Notes under the pieces: generated by a model
What the model was told of the DNA's origin: nothing
The model's database searches: none
What the model saw: only the letters and a program-made list of their open reading frames with translations
Shown: positions 1-8,841 of the stretch, piece after piece
Layout: every line of letters starts with the position of its first letter
How positions within the stretch are numbered: the stretch's first letter is position 1
Source: Bog-793 sp050014835
Lineage (GTDB): Bacteria; Actinomycetota; Acidimicrobiia; Acidimicrobiales; Bog-793
Length of the DNA stretch: 64,000 nt
Assembly: GCA_050014835.1 (NCBI GenBank)
Contig: JBEKCO010000001.1
Span: 1-64,000 of the forward strand
Reading direction: 5' to 3'
Position numbers and translations under genes: made by a program

Positions 1-31
1 CCTCGTCTCCCGGCTGGAGCCGCGAATCGCG

Positions 32-1126
32 ATGGGTGATCCGAATCTCGCCGCGCTGCGCGCGGCCTTCGAACCGGTCGAAGACCCGTTCCTCTTCGCT
101 CCTCTCGGCGAGGCCGGCGTGCTCGGCGACGTGCGGACGCGGGGCAACGGCGTCGACGTCGTCGTGCGGATCCCGACCGACGAGCATCCGGCCGTCGACG
201 AGCTGCGCCGGCGCCTGACGGAGGCCGCAGCGGCCGCCGGTGCGCCGGTGGCGGTCGACGTCGTGACGGAGGCGATGGATCCCGACGAGGTCGAATCGCT
301 CGGCGAACGGCTGCGCGCCCTCGGACGGCGCGACGACGGTCGACCGCTCGGCTCGACACGCGTGCTCACGATCGCCTCGGGCAAGGGCGGCGTCGGCAAG
401 TCGACCGTGACGGTGAACCTCGCCGTGGCGCTGGCGAAGGGTGGACACACGGTCGGGCTGCTCGACGCCGACGTCTACGGTTTCTCGGTCCCGCGGATGC
501 TCGGCGTGCGACGGGAGCCGGTCGTCGTCGGCCCGACGATCCTGCCCCCCGTCGCCCACGGCGTGCGCTGCGTGTCGATGGGGTTCTTCGTCGACGAGAA
601 CCGGGCGGTCGCCTGGCGCGGCCCGATGCTCCACAAGGCGCTCGAGCAGTTCATCACCGAAGTCCACTGGGGGGCCCCGGAGTTCCTCCTCATCGACATG
701 CCGCCGGGCACGGGCGACGTCGCGCTCTCGGTCGCGCAGCACCTGCCGGCGGCGGAGCTGTACGTCGTGACGACGCCGCAGCCCGCCGCGGAACGAGTCG
801 CGCAGCGTGCCGGGGCGCTGGCCCGCGAACTGCGGCTGTCGGTCCGTGGCGTGATCGAGAACATGTCGTGGTTCACGGGTTCCGACGGCGCCCGTCTGGA
901 GCTGTTCGGCGCGGGCGGCGGGGGCGAGCTGGCGGGCGAGCTCGGCGTCGAGCTGCTCGCCCAGGTCCCCTTCGACCCCGCGGTGCGGGCGGGCGCGGAC
1001 GAGGGACGCCCCGCGGCGCTCGTCGACGCGGAGTCCGACGTGGCGAGGACCTTCGACGCCCTCGCGGCACGCGTCGTCGCGCTCGGCCCGTCTCGGATCT
1101 ACCGCCGCGAGCTCAACATCACCTAG
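32..1126 (+). CDS. mrp: Mrp/NBP35-family ATP-binding protein (Fe-S cluster carrier-like)
   Basis: P-loop ATPase of the Mrp/ApbC (NBP35) family, whose members carry or insert iron-sulfur clusters in the cytoplasm. Residues 1-80 resemble the MIP18/DUF59-like N-terminal domain; the deviant Walker A motif GKGGVGKST lies at residues 117-125, followed by LLDADVYG and by DMPPGTGD typical of the family. The C-terminal part keeps IENMSWF and the FGAGGG loop but has no CxxC between them, so the cluster-bridging cysteines of canonical Mrp are absent; the only cysteine is in the middle of the protein. ATG chosen; the frame stays open to the window edge, so a longer N-terminus cannot be excluded. 364 residues is normal for actinobacterial Mrp. 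The family call is firm; the cluster-carrier role is inferred. Confidence 0.88.
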   Translation: MGDPNLAALRAAFEPVEDPFLFAPLGEAGVLGDVRTRGNGVDVVVRIPTDEHPAVDELRRRLTEAAAAAGAPVAVDVVTEAMDPDEVESLGERLRALGRRDDGRPLGSTRVLTIASGKGGVGKSTVTVNLAVALAKGGHTVGLLDADVYGFSVPRMLGVRREPVVVGPTILPPVAHGVRCVSMGFFVDENRAVAWRGPMLHKALEQFITEVHWGAPEFLLIDMPPGTGDVALSVAQHLPAAELYVVTTPQPAAERVAQRAGALARELRLSVRGVIENMSWFTGSDGARLELFGAGGGGELAGELGVELLAQVPFDPAVRAGADEGRPAALVDAESDVARTFDALAARVVALGPSRIYRRELNIT

Positions 1127-1217
1127 CCGCCCAACCTGGCGACCTCCGCCGTCGGCGACCGTCGCCGACGAGCGATCCGCAGCCGGTTCCGGTCGCGCGC
1201 CCACGTAGGCTCGAACC

Positions 1218-2405
1218 GTGGGATCGATGAGCGACCCGGACGGAACGAGGGTCGGCCCGCCCACCGGGGACGGGACGACGGACCGGACGTCGATCTGGGC
1301 GGCGACGATGGAGGGCTACGTCCTCGACCCCGAATCGGGGGTGTGCGTCGCCCACGCCACGAGCCACGCGGGAGCTGGGACGGTCACCCGGAGGGCGCGC
1401 CCAGAGCGTGAGACCGAACAGGACGCGGTCCTCGCGCCGGGGGCGACTCGGGCCGTCGGCGCTGGGACGAGAACCCGGCCCGAGGAGCCCGATCCGCTGC
1501 GGACCTGTTTCGAGCGTGACCGTGACCGTGTCCTGCATTCCGCCGCGTTCCGCCGCCTGGCGGGCAAGACCCAGGTCTTCATCGATCCGCTCGACCACCA
1601 GCGGACCCGTCTCACGCACGCGATGGAGGTCGCCCAGGTTGCGCTGGCGATCGCGCGGGCGACACGCCTCAACGAGGATCTCGTCTACGCCGCGTCGATC
1701 GCCCACGACTGCGGACACGGTCCGGGCGGGCACGCGAGCGAGGAGGCGTTCGGCCCGTTCGTCGAGGGGGGGTTCGACCACGCCTCCTGGGGAGCCGACG
1801 TCGCACTGCGGTCCCTCAACCTTTGCGAGGAAACGCTCGACGCCGTGCGGAACCACTCCTGGTCGCGTCCCGCGCCGGCGACTCCCGAGGGTGAGGTGCT
1901 TTCCTGGGCGGATCGGATCGCCTACGTCTGCCACGATTTCGAGGACGCGGTGGCCGCCGGGATCGTCCGTCCGGAGGAACTCCCCGCGCGGGTTGCGCAG
2001 CGCTGCGGGTCGACGCGCGCTTCGCAGATCTCGTCGTTCATCTCCGGCGTGATCGAGGCGATCGAGAAGACGGGGTCAGTCGGCATGGCGGTCGACCGCG
2101 CCGAGGCCCTGGCGGCGTTCCGGGAGTGGAACTACGAGCGCATCTACCTGCGGCCGGACTCCGTCGAACAGGGGCGACGCGTGCGCCGTCTTCTCGAGGC
2201 GCTCGTCGAGACGTACGCGGCGGCGCCGGAGCTCCTGCCGGAGGGCAGGGCGCTCCGGTTCGGCGCGGCGACGCCCGAGGCGTTGCGGGCCGCCGTCGAG
2301 TACGTCGCGGGCATGACCGACCGATTCGCCGTCGAGGCCGCGACGCGCCTGCTCGACTGGCCCGAGGACGAGCTCCCGGCGCGCTACCTCGCGCGCAGCA
2401 CCTAG
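1218..2405 (+). CDS. dgt: dGTPase-like HD-domain deoxynucleotide triphosphohydrolase
   Basis: Metal-dependent HD hydrolase of the dGTPase family, which removes triphosphate from dNTPs and so tunes DNA precursor pools. The region around residues 95-145 has the family opening (RVLHSAAFRRLAGKTQVF, then RTRLTHAMEV), and the HD metal site is in AHDCGHGPGGH with H163-D164 counted from the GTG start. The C-terminal half carries the ADRIAYVCHDFED helix seen in these enzymes. The first ~90 residues are variable and low-complexity, so the true start could be the GTG used here, the ATG nine bases later, or further in. Lies 92 bases after mrp and ends 16 bases from the convergent slipin gene. Family assignment strong; preferred nucleotide unknown. 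Confidence 0.88.
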   Translation: MGSMSDPDGTRVGPPTGDGTTDRTSIWAATMEGYVLDPESGVCVAHATSHAGAGTVTRRARPERETEQDAVLAPGATRAVGAGTRTRPEEPDPLRTCFERDRDRVLHSAAFRRLAGKTQVFIDPLDHQRTRLTHAMEVAQVALAIARATRLNEDLVYAASIAHDCGHGPGGHASEEAFGPFVEGGFDHASWGADVALRSLNLCEETLDAVRNHSWSRPAPATPEGEVLSWADRIAYVCHDFEDAVAAGIVRPEELPARVAQRCGSTRASQISSFISGVIEAIEKTGSVGMAVDRAEALAAFREWNYERIYLRPDSVEQGRRVRRLLEALVETYAAAPELLPEGRALRFGAATPEALRAAVEYVAGMTDRFAVEAATRLLDWPEDELPARYLARST

Positions 2406-2421
2406 GTCGCGGGTCCGCGCC

Positions 2422-3333
2422 TCAGTCCTGGCGGCGCTTCGCGGTCGCGGGCGGCAACTCCGTGCCGGGGAGCAGGTTGCGCAGGCCGTCGAGGATCTCC
2501 ATCGGGACGACGATCTTCGTCGACGCCGACGTCCCCACCTGCTTTAGCGTGTCGAGGTACTGCAGGACCATCGTCTTCGGGTCGAGCGTCTGGCCGACCG
2601 CGAAGACCTTCTCGAGGCCGCGGGCATAGCCCTCGGCGCGCAGGATCGCGGACTGGCGGTCCGCCTCGGCCGCGAGGATCGTCGCCTTCTGGCGGCCCTC
2701 GGCGAGGTTGATCGCCGCCTGCGCCTCACCCTCGGCGGAGAGGATCGCGGCGGACTTCTGGCCCTCGGCCTCGGTGACCTGGGCCCGGCGGGTCCGCTCG
2801 GCGGACATCTGGCGGGTCATCGCCTCGAGGACCCCGGGCGGCGGGTTGACCTCGCGGACCTCGACGCTCGTCACCTTCACGCCCCATCGCTCGGTGACGT
2901 CGTCGAGCCGGACGCGCAACGAGGCGTTCATGTCCTCGCGCTTGGAGAGCACGTCGTCGAGCGGCATGTCGCCGACGACGCTGCGCAGGGTGGTCGCGGC
3001 GAGGTTGAGCGCCGCACCGGCGAAGTTCTGCACGGTGAGGACGGACATCGATGGATCGACGACCTTGTAAAAGATGATGAAGTCGATGGAGATCGGCGCG
3101 TTGTCCTTCGTGATCGCCGTCTGGTGGGGGATCTCGAGGTACTGCTCGCGCAGGTCGACGAGGGTCGTGCGGTCGGTGATCGGGTTGATGAAGACGATGC
3201 CGGGGCCGCGCAGGCCGATCGCCCTGCCGAGACGGAAGAGCACGATGCGCTGGTACTCACGGATGATCTTCACCGTCCGCGAGAGGCCGATGACGAGAAC
3301 AACCGCTACCGCAATGACGATCCCGATGATCAC
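2422..3333 (-). CDS. Slipin / stomatin-like SPFH (band 7) membrane protein
   Basis: Membrane-anchored SPFH-domain protein that typically oligomerises into membrane scaffolds. One N-terminal hydrophobic helix (residues 2-20) is followed by a band-7 domain with the signature RIVLFRLGRAIGLRGPG and the ITKDNAPISID segment of slipins, then an alanine/glutamate-rich coiled coil (about residues 180-240, repeats of AEG/AEADRQSA). It starts at GTG within the GTGA overlap with the NfeD-like gene upstream, so the two are translationally coupled. Slipin plus NfeD is a widespread conserved pair linked to membrane protein quality control; that role is family knowledge and not shown here. 303 residues, full length. 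Confidence 0.92.
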   Translation of the reverse strand: MIIGIVIAVAVVLVIGLSRTVKIIREYQRIVLFRLGRAIGLRGPGIVFINPITDRTTLVDLREQYLEIPHQTAITKDNAPISIDFIIFYKVVDPSMSVLTVQNFAGAALNLAATTLRSVVGDMPLDDVLSKREDMNASLRVRLDDVTERWGVKVTSVEVREVNPPPGVLEAMTRQMSAERTRRAQVTEAEGQKSAAILSAEGEAQAAINLAEGRQKATILAAEADRQSAILRAEGYARGLEKVFAVGQTLDPKTMVLQYLDTLKQVGTSASTKIVVPMEILDGLRNLLPGTELPPATAKRRQD

Positions 3334-3860
3334 GACTTGTCTGTCCCTTCGATTGGCCCGGCGGCGTCGGCGGAGGGCGAGCGCTTGTCGAGCGCCGGCG
3401 GACCACCGGTTTCCCGGGGAATCCCGTTGTCACCCCAGACCGACAGCCGGACGCCGTCGGCTTGGATTACCTGAATCCTCGCGCCGGCGGGGATCCGGCC
3501 GTTGAGGGAGGTCGCCGACCAGTTCTCGCCGGCGACGCGCACGATGCCCGATGGTTCGAGGTCGCTGACCGCGACGCCCTCATGCGACACGAGCGAGTGG
3601 AGGGCGTGTCCGCCGCGCAACCTGGGGTCGGAGAGACCCTTCCAGGCGATCGTCGCGACACCCGCCGATACGACGACGTCGGCGCTCAACAGGATGAAGA
3701 CGAGCGCGCGCGTGTCGCCGGACACCGCGATCGCGATGAGGAATGCCCCCGCGGCGATCCCCGCCGCCGCCGCGACCGCGTGCGCGTGAGGTCCGAAGTG
3801 GAATCCCAAGATCGAAGAGAACACCACGAGCCCGAGGAGCACTCCGGCGACGATCCACAT
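3330..3860 (-). CDS. NfeD-like membrane protein (short form)
   Basis: Small NfeD family partner of the slipin. Three hydrophobic segments (roughly residues 1-18, 29-48 and 51-70) precede a C-terminal OB-fold domain (about 90-160) with the family pattern SHEGVAVSDLEPSG then V.GE.W.A and a VIQADGVRL strand. At 176 residues it is the short NfeD1b type without the N-terminal ClpP-class protease. The ATG at 3860 was chosen because a GGAGG ribosome site sits six bases upstream; the frame is open further upstream but that extension is basic, unlike the family, and unsupported. Stop overlaps the slipin GTG by four bases. First gene of the pair, divergent from the DUF3107 gene. Confidence 0.88.
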   Translation of the reverse strand: MWIVAGVLLGLVVFSSILGFHFGPHAHAVAAAAGIAAGAFLIAIAVSGDTRALVFILLSADVVVSAGVATIAWKGLSDPRLRGGHALHSLVSHEGVAVSDLEPSGIVRVAGENWSATSLNGRIPAGARIQVIQADGVRLSVWGDNGIPRETGGPPALDKRSPSADAAGPIEGTDKS

Positions 3861-4023
3861 AGGTCCTCCCTCGAGGGACGACAAAAGATGCCGCCCGGGG
3901 GCCGCGCGCCCAGGAACGCGAACCTTGACGTTGAGCGTACCCTGGGCGTGGCCCGGCCGGAGCCGCGGGTGACCGCGGTTTCTCCTTCTACGATGGGCCG
4001 GGCACTCGACCAGGAGCTGACGC

Positions 4024-4260
4024 GTGGACGTACGGATCGGGATCATCCAGTCGACGAAGGAACTTGACGTCGAAGTCGGCGACGACGTCACCCGTGAGGA
4101 TGTGCTCGCCGACATCGAGGCCGCGCTCGCCGACGCGAACGGGGTGCTGTGGCTGACGGACCGCCGCGGCCGCCGCGTCGGCGTCCCGACGGCCAAGGTT
4201 GCCTACGTCGAGGTTGGCGGGACCGCCGAGGACCGGCGCGTCGGTTTCGGCGCGCCCTGA
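4024..4260 (+). CDS. DUF3107 family protein
   Basis: A 78-residue protein of the actinobacterial DUF3107 family. It begins MDVRIGIIQSTKEL and ends with the characteristic VPTAKVAYVEVGG...RRVGFG block. Function is unknown in this family. GTG start is supported by an AGGAG ribosome site at 4012-4016, seven bases ahead. The 163-base spacer before it is shared with the divergent NfeD gene; a TACGAT hexamer near 3989 could be a -10 box but there is no convincing -35. Stands alone, followed by 126 bases before the PHP gene. Confidence 0.85.
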   Translation: MDVRIGIIQSTKELDVEVGDDVTREDVLADIEAALADANGVLWLTDRRGRRVGVPTAKVAYVEVGGTAEDRRVGFGAP

Positions 4261-4386
4261 GGCCGACGCCGGCGCCCGAGCGGCGCCGCGTCGGCGTGAC
4301 GAAGCCGGGCGCGACGGCGATCGGCGTCGGCGCGTGGCGTCACCGGCCCCGCCGGGCGGTCGGACCGGCGGGCCTACCATGACGCC

Positions 4387-5304
4387 GTGATCGACTACCA
4401 CGTGCACCTGTGGCCGCACGCCGAACGGGCCGAGGCCGCCGAGCAACGGCTCGAGCGCCTCGCCGCCTACTGCGAGCAGGCGGCGAGCGAAGGTGTCGCC
4501 GAGATCGCGCTCACCGAGCACTTCTTCCGGTTCCGGCAGGGCCGGGCCGCGGTCGGGGACTTCTGGGAGGACGAACCTTGCTCGCCCTTCGCCGCGACGA
4601 TGGGCGCGTATTTCGACCACCACGCCACGGCCGACCTCGACTCGTACGTGACGGCTGCCACCGCGGCGCGCGATGCCGGCCTCCCGGTGGTCGTCGGTCT
4701 CGAGGTCGACTACTACCCCGGGAAGATGGACGCGGTTGCCCGGCTGCTGGCCGGGTATCCCTTCGACGTCCTGCTCGGTTCCGTGCACTGGCTGGGCATC
4801 TGGCAGTTCGACCTCCTTCACGACGAGGTCTGCGCGGCCGAGTGGGACCGCCGGAGCGTCGAGGAGGTCTGGCGGCGCTACACCGAGGCGCTCGAGGAGC
4901 TCGCCGGGACGCGGACCTGTGACGTGCTCGCCCACCCGGACTTCGTGAAGCTCGCCGGGCGCCGTCCGACGGCCGCCACGCTCGACGAGTGTCACGATCG
5001 GATGGCCGAGGCCGCCGCCGCCTCGGGGATGGCCGCCGAGATCTCCTCGGCGGGTTGGGGTACCCCGGCCGGCGAGCAGTTCCCGGCGACGGGGCTGCTC
5101 GAGCGCTTCGCCGCTCGTCACGTGCCCGTCACGACCGTCTCGGACTCCCACGGGCCCGGTCGCGTCGGTGAGCGGGCGCGCGAGCTCGGTGGATTCGCCC
5201 AGGCGGCCGGTTATCGGACGCTGCGCGCCTTCCGGGCCCGCGTCGGCCACGACGTGCCGCTCGTGCCGTCGCCGGAGCGCGACGGGCGGGGCGATCGCCG
5301 ATGA
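4387..5304 (+). CDS. PHP-domain phosphoesterase (histidinol-phosphatase HisK/HisJ-like)
   Basis: Metal-dependent PHP hydrolase related to histidinol phosphatase. The N-terminal metal motif DYHVHLWPH starts at residue 3, EIALTEHFF is the second motif, LEVDYYPG the third, and late histidines occur in LAHPDFVK and SDSHGPG. Length (305) fits the HisK/HisJ group (histidine biosynthesis, dephosphorylating L-histidinol phosphate) but PHP enzymes are promiscuous and no his genes are near, so substrate is uncertain. GTG start. The stop overlaps the ATG of the sensor kinase downstream (ATGA at 5301-5304), so both are made together. Confidence 0.82.
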   Translation: MIDYHVHLWPHAERAEAAEQRLERLAAYCEQAASEGVAEIALTEHFFRFRQGRAAVGDFWEDEPCSPFAATMGAYFDHHATADLDSYVTAATAARDAGLPVVVGLEVDYYPGKMDAVARLLAGYPFDVLLGSVHWLGIWQFDLLHDEVCAAEWDRRSVEEVWRRYTEALEELAGTRTCDVLAHPDFVKLAGRRPTAATLDECHDRMAEAAAASGMAAEISSAGWGTPAGEQFPATGLLERFAARHVPVTTVSDSHGPGRVGERARELGGFAQAAGYRTLRAFRARVGHDVPLVPSPERDGRGDRR

Positions 5305-6776
5305 CCTCGGCGGAGCTCGCCCGTCAGCCCGGCGACCTGCCGGAGGCGGCGCAGGACCACCTCGAGCGGCTCATGGGGTCCTGGGGCATGCTCGCCGACC
5401 TGTCCTTTTCGGACCTCGTGCTCTACGTTCCGGTCGCCGAGGAGCCTCCCGGGCTCTCGCCGGCGCATTTCGTCGTGCTCGGGCAGATGCGCCCGACGAC
5501 GAGCCAGACGCTTTTCGAGTCGGACCTCGTCGGTGAGGTCGCCGACGAGGCCGAGGCCGAGCTCATCGCCGAAGCCTGGCGGAGCGCCGTTATCTTGGTG
5601 GGGGAGCGCCCTTACGGCGGCGAGGCGGGCCCCGTGCGGTGCGAGTGCATCCCGGTGCGCTGGGCCGACACCGTCGTGGCGGTGCTCGAGCGGGTCTGGT
5701 CACCGCGCACCGGGCGGCGGACCGGCGGGCTCGAGCGCGTCTACCGGAGGATCTTCGAGCGGCTCGCCTCGATGGTGAACGCCGGGCTCTTCCCGTTCCA
5801 CACCGCCACCTCGACGGTCGAGGACACCCCGCGGGTCGGCGACGGCGTGATCGTTCTCGATGAGAACCGTCGGGTCACCTTCGCCTCGCCGAACGCGGTG
5901 AACGCCCTGCACCGGATGGGGATCGTCTCGGCGATCGTCGGGTCCGGGCTCGAGCCGCTCGAGATCGAGACCCACGCCGTCTCGACCGCGTTCACCGGCC
6001 GGCTCCCCGTCATCGAGGAGATCGAGGGGCGTCCCGAGGTCGTCGTCCTCATCCACTGCATCCCGCTCATCGAGGGCGACACGGTCGTCGGCGCGGCGAT
6101 GCTGCTCCGTGACGTGACCGACCTGCGCCGGAGGGACCGGTTGCTGCTCTCGAAGGACGCCGCGATCCGCGAGGTGCACCACCGCGTGAAGAACAACCTG
6201 CAGACGATCTCGTCGCTGCTCCGACTGCAGTCGCGCCGGATGGAGGAAGGCCAGGGCCAGGACGCCCTCGTCGAGGCGGAGCGCCGGGTGCGCGCCATCG
6301 CCGTCGTCCACGAGGTCCTCGCCCGCGAACCCTCGGCGCAGGTGCCCTTCGGCGAGATCGTGCCCTCGCTCGTCGAGCTCGCCGGGGACGCCGTCGTCGA
6401 TTCGACCGAGGTGGTCATCCGGGTGACCGGTGACGCGGGCGATCTCAACGCCGACATCGCCACGCCGCTTTCGCTCGTCATCGCCGAGCTGTTGCAGAAC
6501 GCCGTCGAGCACGCCCGCGTCGGGGTCGATTCGACGTCGCTCGTCATCGATCTCGCGTTCAACCCGGGGCCCGATCGGCTCGAGGTCGAGGTGCGCGACG
6601 ACGGTGCGGGATTCCCGCCGGGATTCGACCTCGACCGCTCGACGGGGCTCGGGTTGTCGATCGTGCGCGACCTCGTGCGCTCACAGCTCGGGGGGTCGAT
6701 CGTGGTGGCCAACGAGGGCGGTGCCGTCGTGCGCCTTGCGATCCCGGTGGCGCCGGAGCCGGCCGCCCCCGTCTAG
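5301..6776 (+). CDS. pdtaS: PdtaS-like sensor histidine kinase (HisKA_2 family)
   Basis: Cytosolic histidine kinase of the PdtaS type: an N-terminal GAF-like H_kinase_N domain (about residues 10-150), a PAS domain (about 180-285, starting VIVLDENRRVTFASPNA), a HisKA_2 dimerisation helix with REVHHRVKNNLQ (H293/H294, one of which is the phospho-acceptor) and a HATPase_c domain with ELLQNAVEHA, DDGAGFP and GLGLSIV. No membrane span is visible, as in mycobacterial PdtaS. In that system the partner is the ANTAR-type RNA-binding regulator PdtaR; no such gene is adjacent here. Translation coupled to the PHP gene by ATGA. 491 residues, full length. Ends 22 bases from the convergent WhiB gene. Confidence 0.92.
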   Translation: MTSAELARQPGDLPEAAQDHLERLMGSWGMLADLSFSDLVLYVPVAEEPPGLSPAHFVVLGQMRPTTSQTLFESDLVGEVADEAEAELIAEAWRSAVILVGERPYGGEAGPVRCECIPVRWADTVVAVLERVWSPRTGRRTGGLERVYRRIFERLASMVNAGLFPFHTATSTVEDTPRVGDGVIVLDENRRVTFASPNAVNALHRMGIVSAIVGSGLEPLEIETHAVSTAFTGRLPVIEEIEGRPEVVVLIHCIPLIEGDTVVGAAMLLRDVTDLRRRDRLLLSKDAAIREVHHRVKNNLQTISSLLRLQSRRMEEGQGQDALVEAERRVRAIAVVHEVLAREPSAQVPFGEIVPSLVELAGDAVVDSTEVVIRVTGDAGDLNADIATPLSLVIAELLQNAVEHARVGVDSTSLVIDLAFNPGPDRLEVEVRDDGAGFPPGFDLDRSTGLGLSIVRDLVRSQLGGSIVVANEGGAVVRLAIPVAPEPAAPV

Positions 6777-6798
6777 GGGTTACGAGCCGCGCGCCCGC

Positions 6799-7119
6799 CT
6801 ACGAGGCCCGGCGCCGTTCGGCGAGCCAGGCCTTGCGCAGCTTGCGGCGCTCCTCCTCCGAGGCGCCGCCCCACACCCCGGACTCCTGGTTCGTCACCAG
6901 GGCGAACTCCAGGCATTCCGGCTGTGCCGCGCACTGGGCGCACACGGACTTCGCGGCTTCGATCTGTTCGACGGCCTGTCCCGTGGTGCCGACGGGGAAG
7001 AACAGGTCGGGATCGGTGTCACGGCACGCGGCCCGGTTGCGCCACTCGGCGCAGTCCCATTCGATCGCCCTGTTCCAGGTGAGAGCCACGTTCCCACCCC
7101 GGCGACTGTCCGTCGGCAT
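6799..7119 (-). CDS. WhiB-family iron-sulfur transcriptional regulator
   Basis: Wbl protein: the four cluster cysteines are in the patterns RAACRD, VCAQC and QPECLEF, followed by the GVWGG turn and a basic C-terminal helix (SEEERRKLRKAWLAERRR) used for DNA contact. A fifth cysteine (EWDC) precedes the motif. These proteins bind a 4Fe-4S cluster and the primary sigma factor, found only in actinobacteria and their phages. Start is uncertain: ATG at 7119 (106 residues, purine-poor GGGGGCGGG just ahead) or GTG at 7089 (96 residues). The frame is open far upstream but the extension is not WhiB-like. Which Wbl subgroup it belongs to is not clear from sequence alone. Confidence 0.9.
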   Translation of the reverse strand: MPTDSRRGGNVALTWNRAIEWDCAEWRNRAACRDTDPDLFFPVGTTGQAVEQIEAAKSVCAQCAAQPECLEFALVTNQESGVWGGASEEERRKLRKAWLAERRRAS

Positions 7120-7692
7120 CCCGCCCCCGTCTTCGTGCACACATTCACAAGGAAGGCTCGCCGTTCCTGCGACTCGTCCAAGTGAAGTGCTGTTGTTTAC
7201 CGACCCCGCCGGATCGGTGGCGCCGATCGTATGCGGGCCGGGGCGGACTGGCAAGGGTCTCGCCACAATCGCGCCGGTCCGCCGGGCGGCGCCGAGCAGG
7301 CAAACCGGCGCGAATCCGATCCCAAACTGCCCGTGTCGTGCCATCTCGGGCAACTGTCCTGCGAGCAACGACGTGGAGGGTGGGACGTACAGGGGCCCCG
7401 CCCGTTATTCCCGACAACTGACCTCGCGATCTCCTTCGGGATCATGATCCCCGGGAACTGGCCCAGCCGGCCGCTCGGGGCCCTGGGAAGTTCTTTGATC
7501 TCGCCGTAAGCCACTTCTTCTAAGGCTGGTAGGACGGGCGGTTCGTTTTCCCTCGCCCCGTCGACGCGGTGCGCGGCGACCGGTTCCTGACGAAGGCGCC
7601 GTGTTGGCCGTGTGTCTCCTCGTCATCGCGACGCGCGGTCCGGCGATGTGCCCTTCATCTGCTGGCGGTTCCACAAAGTGACCGAGGAATCC
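7120..7692. other. Long intergenic region between wbl and the SGNH hydrolase gene
   Basis: About 570 bases without a supported gene, between divergently oriented genes, so it must hold both promoters. Base composition looks less GC-biased than its flanks. The clearest element is a perfect 14-base palindrome at 7438-7451 (GGGATCATGATCCC). A stem GCCCG/CGGGC spans about 7328-7350. No tRNA, no recognised riboswitch and no credible small ORF with a ribosome site were seen. Confidence 0.5.
7438..7451. promoter_or_regulatory. 14-base perfect palindrome, possible operator
   Basis: GGGATCATGATCCC is exactly self-complementary and lies alone in the gene-poor stretch between wbl and the SGNH gene, about 240 bases ahead of the latter. 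It could bind a dimeric regulator; no family is recognised and it may be chance. Confidence 0.3.
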
Positions 7693-8841
7693 GTGGCGAA
7701 TGTGCGGCGAGCGACACCGAAGGCGCAGGTAACGGTGCTTTACTTAGCGCCGATGCGGGCACGGTTGGGCTGGACGGTGGCGGACGCCGAGGTGGGGGCG
7801 TCCTCGGCGCGGCGTCGACCGGTCGCGGCGCGCGCCGCCGACCGGCCGGGTCGCCGGCGCGTCACGTCGGCGGGCCACGTCCTTGTCGTCGGGTTGGTGT
7901 GTTTCTCCCTCTGGACGTTCTTCGACGCCCGTCAGCCCTCCAACTCGGCGAACGCCTCGCCGCTCGGCGTGCCGCGCAGCGCAGCGATGTCGATTCTGCG
8001 CCCGACCGCCCGGGTCGAGGAGTTCCTCGGATCCGACCGGGTGGTGAACGGCGGCAACCGGGCGCTCGGCCAAATCGGACGGGGCACGCCGGGCGGGGCG
8101 GCCAGCCCGCCGAGGTCGCTTCCGGCGGGGGGAAAGGGCGGGCACCACGCGAAGAAGCCGGTGCCCCCGAAGGGCCCGCTGCCGCTCACGTCGCCGACGA
8201 CGGCGAAGCCGATGACCATCCTCGAGATCGGCGACTCGCTCGGCGAGGACCTCGGCTTCGGGCTCGCCGACGAGCTCGCCGGAGACCCGAGGGTCCACGT
8301 ATTGCAGAACGCGGTCGGCGACACCGGGCTTTCCAACGAGGGCTACTTCGACTGGCCTGCCACGCTCGCCGGGCAGCTCCCGCAGTACCACCCGCAGCTC
8401 GTTGTCGTCATGCTCGGCGGGAACGACTGGCAGGGTTTCATCGCGAACGGTCAGGTCGCCTTCGCCGGCACGAAGCTCTGGACGAGCGTCTACACCCAGC
8501 GCGTCGACGAGTTGATGTCCGAGGCGACCGCCGCCGGGGCCCACGTGCTGTGGGTCGGCCTGCCGATCATGTGGGACCCGACGTTCGGGTCCCACATGGC
8601 GTACCTGAACGCCATCTACATCAGCCAGGCGAAGCGCTATCGCGACGTCGTGTTCATCCCCACCTGGAAGCTGTTCTCGAACTCGGCCGGCCAGTACGCC
8701 GAGCTCCTGCCGAACGCGAGCGGCAGCCTCATCGAGGTGCGCGACCCGGACGGCGTCCACATCGACTCGCCCGGCGGCACCGACCTGCTCGGCGACTATG
8801 TCGTCAGTCGTATCGAAGGGATCTGGCACATCAAGCTCTGA
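7693..8841 (+). CDS. SGNH/GDSL-hydrolase family protein with N-terminal membrane anchor (DUF459-like)
   Basis: Probable cell-surface esterase/acyltransferase-like protein. A single hydrophobic segment (GHVLVVGLVCFSLWTFF) near the N-terminus is followed by a Pro/Gly/Lys-rich linker and then an SGNH fold: EIGDSLGEDLGFGL (nucleophile Ser block), VVMLGGNDWQGF (GGND block) and DPDGVHIDSPGG (Asp-His pair). This matches DUF459-type SGNH proteins, some of which act on envelope polysaccharides; substrate here is unknown. Start is uncertain. GTG at 7693 has a GAGGA site four bases ahead; ATG at 7753 is the alternative, and an ATG-like start further upstream has no support. Convergent with hppA across a 222-base gap. 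Confidence 0.75.
   Translation: MANVRRATPKAQVTVLYLAPMRARLGWTVADAEVGASSARRRPVAARAADRPGRRRVTSAGHVLVVGLVCFSLWTFFDARQPSNSANASPLGVPRSAAMSILRPTARVEEFLGSDRVVNGGNRALGQIGRGTPGGAASPPRSLPAGGKGGHHAKKPVPPKGPLPLTSPTTAKPMTILEIGDSLGEDLGFGLADELAGDPRVHVLQNAVGDTGLSNEGYFDWPATLAGQLPQYHPQLVVVMLGGNDWQGFIANGQVAFAGTKLWTSVYTQRVDELMSEATAAGAHVLWVGLPIMWDPTFGSHMAYLNAIYISQAKRYRDVVFIPTWKLFSNSAGQYAELLPNASGSLIEVRDPDGVHIDSPGGTDLLGDYVVSRIEGIWHIKL

Noticed and set aside
3861..4023. Firm promoter for the DUF3107 gene from TACGAT
   Set aside because: No matching -35 at correct distance, so not listed as a feature.
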